Below are positions 5,255 to 8,337 of a stretch of 8,337 bases of DNA, one piece after another; positions within the stretch are counted from its first letter, which is position 1, and each line of letters opens with the position of its first letter. A model generated the notes under the pieces. It was not told the DNA's origin. It was given only the letters and a program-made list of their open reading frames with translations, and ran no database searches. Location of the stretch: assembly GCA_016840125.1 (NCBI GenBank), contig JAEOSY010000350.1:1-8337 (forward strand), in the 5' to 3' direction. This stretch comes from Candidatus Helarchaeota archaeon. GTDB taxonomy: Archaea > Asgardarchaeota > Lokiarchaeia > Helarchaeales > HEL-GB-A. Made by a program: the position numbers and the translations under genes.

Positions 5255-6127
5255 ATGCGAGAGGTCTTTAACAAATATCAAGGAATTATTGTAGGGATTA
5301 TCTTCATAATTGCGGGTATGACGTTTTACCTCATTATGCAGATTTTTGAGCTATGGACCGGGCCTTCCAGTGCTGGGCCAAGAGGATTCTGTGAATATTT
5401 TGATCCTGATCTCCTTGTCGGCGAACCTATCAATGCCTGGTCCAACTATTACTATGTCGCTGCGGGAATGATTGTCCTGATTACCTATGACCTGGTACGT
5501 TCCGGGAAAATAGAGAATAAAGACCGATTTATACTGAAAAAAGAAAATTTACATTATGTTCTAATCTATGGCTTACTAACTATCTGGATCGGACTTGCGA
5601 GCTTCTACATGCACGGGAGTTATGCAACAATTGAGGGGACCTGGATTTCAGCAGGATTTCTCGATGTTCTTTCAATGAATATGTACCTCAGCGGAATAAT
5701 TATCCTATCGATGGCAAGCCTCTTCGCTATTAAAAAGAGGTATCTCTATCCAATCCTTCTGATTGATATAGTTCTCATGGTAATCTTAATGAGATCTGAC
5801 CTTAACCTTCCAAGTCTCGGGGGGGGTGGCTTATTCGAATTGCTCTTAATTATCGCAGTTATTAATGAACTTTTCCTTGGGCTTGGATTACATTCATGGG
5901 TTTTTAAAAAGATAGGCGCAAGGAAAGTAAGAAGAAATGTTCTTCTACTACCAATTATCATTGGTATATTCCTTCTAGCCTTTTGGCTCTGGCATTTCGG
6001 ACTGACAAGTGCTGCCTCATGTGACCCCTATTCTTGGTGGCAATGGCACGCGGTTTGGCACTTCCTTACGGCAGGCGCTACTCTGGTCATTGCTTTATAT
6101 ATGCTCACGGAAAAAGAAATCCAATAA
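5255..6127 (+). CDS. Ceramidase-like polytopic membrane hydrolase (CREST superfamily)
   Basis: The product is a 290-residue membrane protein with about seven or eight hydrophobic helices (roughly 11-31, 65-80, 101-118, 137-158, 163-178, 192-212, 228-247, 262-283). It carries the signature of alkaline ceramidases and the wider CREST superfamily: FCE (45-47) and EPIN-x-x-SN (57-64) early on, S116-F-Y-M-H120, LD137VLSMN, and a late H265-A-V-W-H269 motif. In human ACER3 the matching three histidines hold a catalytic zinc, with Ser and Asp assisting, and the early acidic residues bind calcium. The only two cysteines, C46 and C256, sit in predicted loops and could form a disulfide. The likely reaction is hydrolysis of an amide (or other bond) in a membrane lipid; since ceramide is not a usual archaeal lipid, the real substrate may differ. 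It has its own promoter, directly after the second SCP2 pair. Confidence 0.8.
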   Translation: MREVFNKYQGIIVGIIFIIAGMTFYLIMQIFELWTGPSSAGPRGFCEYFDPDLLVGEPINAWSNYYYVAAGMIVLITYDLVRSGKIENKDRFILKKENLHYVLIYGLLTIWIGLASFYMHGSYATIEGTWISAGFLDVLSMNMYLSGIIILSMASLFAIKKRYLYPILLIDIVLMVILMRSDLNLPSLGGGGLFELLLIIAVINELFLGLGLHSWVFKKIGARKVRRNVLLLPIIIGIFLLAFWLWHFGLTSAASCDPYSWWQWHAVWHFLTAGATLVIALYMLTEKEIQ

Positions 6128-6135
6128 TTTGAAGG

Positions 6136-6143
6136 TATATAAA
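6136..6143 (+). promoter_or_regulatory. TATA box for the GH29-like gene
   Basis: TATATAAA is the best TATA match in the window. It predicts a transcript start near 6166 and a leader of under 20 bases before the ATG at 6184, with no clear ribosome site in it. Confidence 0.6.
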
Positions 6144-6183
6144 TTAAAACGAATAGCTTGTGCCTAACTAGGACGTTAAATTA

Positions 6184-7563
6184 ATGAGCAAGAAAGCGTG
6201 GTGGCAAAAACCTGGGTTTGGTATCATGTACCAAATAGAGGCAAGACCCGGTTATTTCTGGAATAGGAATTATGAGAAGTTTAACGCTTCAGTCATGGAT
6301 GAGAAAGGAAATCTAAAGTTTAATGGCCCATTTTGTAAGATGGAAGAGTGGGTCGCCTTTTCAAAAAGTGTTGGCGTCGATTATCACATCTTTGAAGCGA
6401 AGTGGCATGATGGGATTTGCTACTTTGATACCCAGTATACGAATTGGAAAACTCCTGAGGATTATTGTCAGATTTTTGCGGAAGAAAGTCGGAAGCTAGG
6501 AATCCCTTTCATGTTTTATTATTCCAATGTATTCGATCATAACCCGCAATTCGATGATATTCAACCCATTCGCACTTGTACGCCCTCTTTTTTTACACTC
6601 TCAACGAAAAATAAGGCATTAATTGTAGGTTTTTCTTTTCTTTTCGCCTTCGTGATAAATTTAATTTTTTCTTTTGATCGATTTCTAAGGAAATTTCCAA
6701 AAGATGAATCAGCAAAGTGGTTCGATGATTTCCATTTACATCACTTCACGAATAATCCCCGAAAATATCAGATTTATATGTTCAAGCAGTTAAGAGAGAT
6801 GATAGATAAATATAAACCCGATGGGATGTGGATGGATTGGTACATGATGTCGTTTGATTATTCTGCCCATCAAATAATGGATTTTATGAAGAAAGAATAT
6901 CCTGATGTGGTTTTAACCTTTAATAGTGCTGGTGCGAATTTTCAGCCGAAATACGCGCATTACACGGCAAGTGAAACCCATGATGTTCGCTCTGCGTGGA
7001 TAAATGGGAATAAATATCGAAGGAAGAATACTCCATGGGAACAGGTTGGACCTGCTGCTGAAGCCTGGGATAATCCCCTACCACGCGCTGATCCTTATGA
7101 TGTCGCCCGGATAGCTACGTTCATCATGGCAAGTGGGGGAAAGATGGCGTTTGGGATGCCCGCACAAATGGATGGATCGCTCTACCCTGGCCCAGTTAAG
7201 CATTTAGAATTATTTGGCTCCTGGTATAAAAAACGAAGAGAATTGTTTACTGAATCCGTTCCGATGAACTATAAAGGAAAAAAGGTTCCGGGAGTTAAAG
7301 TAAAAACGCAATTTCTCAAAAACATTGGATGTATCAATAATAATGATCACCTAATCCATCTTATTCATCAATATAGTGTTCCGCGAACGGATATGGTAAT
7401 CGAACTATCCCATAAACATTGGAGCAATATTGAACAAATTTTGCTAGAACCCGAATCTCAGGAGTTAGAATATCAAAAGACTATCAATGGAATTACCCTC
7501 ACCATCCCGAAACAAGAGAACGATCCTGTGGATACGATACTAAGAATCAAAACGAGTGATTGA
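6184..7563 (+). CDS. GH29-like glycosidase (alpha-L-fucosidase family) with an internal hydrophobic segment
   Basis: This 459-residue protein follows the GH29 alpha-L-fucosidase plan: KWHDG (73-77) and TNWKTPEDY for the substrate-binding part of the barrel, K-L-GIPFMFYYS (104-114), KPDGMWMDW (211-219) with D218 as candidate nucleophile (family pattern P-d-x-x-W-f-D-g), then ASGGKMAFGMPAQMDG (316-331), which mirrors the late gG-x-LLN-x-P-x-x-dG block, FGSWYKKRRELF, and a C-terminal beta domain. It would cleave terminal fucose or a related sugar by retention; the acid/base residue cannot be fixed by eye. No N-terminal signal peptide is present, yet residues about 145-164 form a strongly hydrophobic stretch inside the barrel region, flanked by basic residues, where other family members have only a loop. 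That may be a membrane-inserted loop or an insertion that alters activity. The gene stands alone, with its own TATA box, convergent with the next genes. Confidence 0.75.
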   Translation: MSKKAWWQKPGFGIMYQIEARPGYFWNRNYEKFNASVMDEKGNLKFNGPFCKMEEWVAFSKSVGVDYHIFEAKWHDGICYFDTQYTNWKTPEDYCQIFAEESRKLGIPFMFYYSNVFDHNPQFDDIQPIRTCTPSFFTLSTKNKALIVGFSFLFAFVINLIFSFDRFLRKFPKDESAKWFDDFHLHHFTNNPRKYQIYMFKQLREMIDKYKPDGMWMDWYMMSFDYSAHQIMDFMKKEYPDVVLTFNSAGANFQPKYAHYTASETHDVRSAWINGNKYRRKNTPWEQVGPAAEAWDNPLPRADPYDVARIATFIMASGGKMAFGMPAQMDGSLYPGPVKHLELFGSWYKKRRELFTESVPMNYKGKKVPGVKVKTQFLKNIGCINNNDHLIHLIHQYSVPRTDMVIELSHKHWSNIEQILLEPESQELEYQKTINGITLTIPKQENDPVDTILRIKTSD

Positions 7564-7567
7564 GAAG

Positions 7568-7600
7568 AAAAAAGATATATCAGCAGAGTTCTGACATATC
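7568..7600 (-). terminator. Hairpin between convergent genes
   Basis: GATATATCAG (7574-7583) and CTGACATATC (7591-7600) pair with one mismatch around a 7-base loop. Read on the minus strand the hairpin is followed by T6 (A6 at 7568-7573), so it looks like a back-up terminator for the minus-strand operon. On the plus strand it follows the glycosidase stop by ten bases but has no T tract. Confidence 0.45.
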
Positions 7601-7611
7601 GGAACGTACCT

Positions 7612-7619
7612 AAAAAAAA
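7612..7619 (-). terminator. T8 tract (minus strand) after the Yip1-like gene
   Basis: A8 on the plus strand reads as T8 on the minus strand, 12 bases after the stop of the Yip1-like gene. It is the same hairpin-free tract type seen after the SCP2 pairs. Confidence 0.5.
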
Positions 7620-7631
7620 GATATCCGACTA

Positions 7632-8222
7632 TTATCCATAGGCTGCGCCAATAATTAGTTTCCCTAATACAAACATTTCTAGCATTTGTAAAGCATAGCT
7701 GCCAAACAGGGCGGGGAACACCTTTATTATTGTCTTTAGTTCGGGGCCTCCTTGAAGTTGTTGGATAGCTTGCGCACAGAGGGCCGCAATCCAAAAAACG
7801 AGCACTAAGTGGCCAATATTGTAAAAGCCCATCACCATACCGTACTGGTTTAAAGGCATCAGAATTCCAATCACAACAAGCGCCAGAAGATGGTAGAACG
7901 TAAAAGCTATTAAGAAATAGTAGCCGATTAGTTTGATTTTTTGCTGCTCTTCCTTTAAAAGAAATTTCGAGATCAGATAGTAGAGGAGTTGGAACACCGC
8001 TAAATAGGTCATTAGGAGGACTCCCACAGCGGGACCCCCAAGTAAGACCAGCCACGAGAGGGGATCAACAAAGAATTTACTATAGAATAACAATCCCCCG
8101 GCAAGCGCGCCATTGACTAGGAGGAGGAGGACATATAACTTCCACGACTTCTTATCCAATTCTGCAACCGTTTGTCCGGGATGCTTAATAACGTTTTTAA
8201 ACAAGCGTATTGTATCTTTCAT
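7632..8222 (-). CDS. Yip1-like polytopic membrane protein
   Basis: This 196-residue membrane protein has a short cytoplasmic start (FKNVIKHPGQTVAELDKKSW), resembling the F-x-x-(V/I)-x-x-P pattern that opens Yip1-domain proteins, and about five hydrophobic helices (roughly 28-47, 57-86, 99-121, 130-155, 168-193). In eukaryotes Yip1 proteins bind Rab GTPases on Golgi vesicles; in prokaryotes family members are common but poorly understood, so no specific role is claimed. The ATG is supported by GGTGAG five bases upstream. It lies ten bases after the stop of another membrane-protein gene whose C-terminus is at the window edge, so the two share an operon. Many prokaryotic Yip1 genes sit beside ABC transporter or other membrane-protein genes, which would fit. 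Any relation to the plus-strand genes is not evident. Confidence 0.7.
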   Translation of the reverse strand: MKDTIRLFKNVIKHPGQTVAELDKKSWKLYVLLLLVNGALAGGLLFYSKFFVDPLSWLVLLGGPAVGVLLMTYLAVFQLLYYLISKFLLKEEQQKIKLIGYYFLIAFTFYHLLALVVIGILMPLNQYGMVMGFYNIGHLVLVFWIAALCAQAIQQLQGGPELKTIIKVFPALFGSYALQMLEMFVLGKLIIGAAYG

Positions 8223-8227
8223 TTTCT

Positions 8228-8233
8228 CTCACC
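8228..8233 (-). promoter_or_regulatory. Ribosome binding site overlapping the upstream stop codon
   Basis: On the minus strand TAGGTGAG joins the TAG stop of the upstream gene (8233-8235) with the GGTGAG ribosome site (8228-8233) of the Yip1-like gene, five bases before its ATG. This arrangement implies coupled translation. Confidence 0.65.
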
Positions 8234-8337
8234 TATAACATATGCGCTAGAAGCAAGTCTGTATGATTCACCATCCACAGTATTAAAAATAAAAGCATAG
8301 GCGTGAAAACGAGGAGCATTCGTTTATAAAACGAAAC
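8233..8337 (-). CDS. C-terminus of an unidentified membrane protein (5' partial)
   Basis: An open frame enters from the right window edge on the minus strand and codes for 34 residues before TAG. It begins with a basic FYKR, then has a hydrophobic stretch of about 17 residues (MLLVFTPMLLFLILWMV) and ends NHTDLLLAHML. This looks like the last membrane helix and short tail of an integral membrane protein, with N-H-T as a possible sequon if the tail is outside. The short gap of ten bases and the overlapping ribosome site of the next gene support real coding. The family cannot be named from so little. Confidence 0.55.
   Translation of the reverse strand, partial: VSFYKRMLLVFTPMLLFLILWMVNHTDLLLAHML

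Noticed and set aside
7540..8055. Long minus-strand frame of 171 codons overlapping the Yip1-like gene
   Set aside because: It is a shadow in another frame: low-complexity, Arg/Ser/Cys-rich, with no family motif, whereas the overlapping frame has clear membrane helices and a good ribosome site.

Overview
The window reads as archaeal chromosome, quite possibly from an Asgard-type archaeon; the lineage is inferred from gene content, since no marker gene is present. Signs of archaeal expression are TATA boxes about 25-30 bases ahead of likely transcript starts, one start that looks leaderless, Shine-Dalgarno sites matching the archaeal anti-SD (GGAGG, GGTGAG), and T8-T9 tracts without hairpins after genes. 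Large surface proteins combining SBBP-type propeller repeats with calcium-binding repeats, Yip1-like membrane proteins and stand-alone SCP2-like lipid carriers suit that group. The window is densely coded and no gene-free stretch exceeds 300 bases; the longest gap is about 190.

Left part (1-771): a two-gene unit of small SCP2-like (sterol/lipid-carrier fold) proteins. The first is cut by the window edge, because its reading frame runs to base 1 and matches its paralogue there. Next (927-2933) comes a membrane-anchored surface protein with seven SBBP-like repeats, probably a seven-bladed propeller, dense in N-glycosylation sequons, then an acidic calcium-binding stalk and two C-terminal membrane helices. 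A tandem GNAT acetyltransferase follows (3122-4231).

Middle (4380-5177): a second, diverged copy of the two-gene SCP2 unit with the same gene order and tight spacing. Its leader holds a sharp palindrome and a T9 tract touching the start. Immediately after it, with its own TATA box, is a polytopic protein carrying the full catalytic signature of the alkaline ceramidase/CREST superfamily (S116, H120, D137, H265, H269).

Right part: a GH29-like (alpha-L-fucosidase family) glycosidase at 6184-7563 interrupted by an unexpected hydrophobic segment, then convergent genes on the minus strand: a Yip1-like membrane protein (7632-8222) and, upstream of it in the same operon, the C-terminus of another membrane protein running off the window (8233-8337).

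The plus-strand genes appear to be separate transcription units apart from the SCP2 pairs. A shared theme can be proposed but not proven: handling of lipids (two SCP2 pairs, a ceramidase-like hydrolase) and of glycans (a sequon-rich surface protein, a fucosidase-like enzyme), with possible links to the cell envelope.
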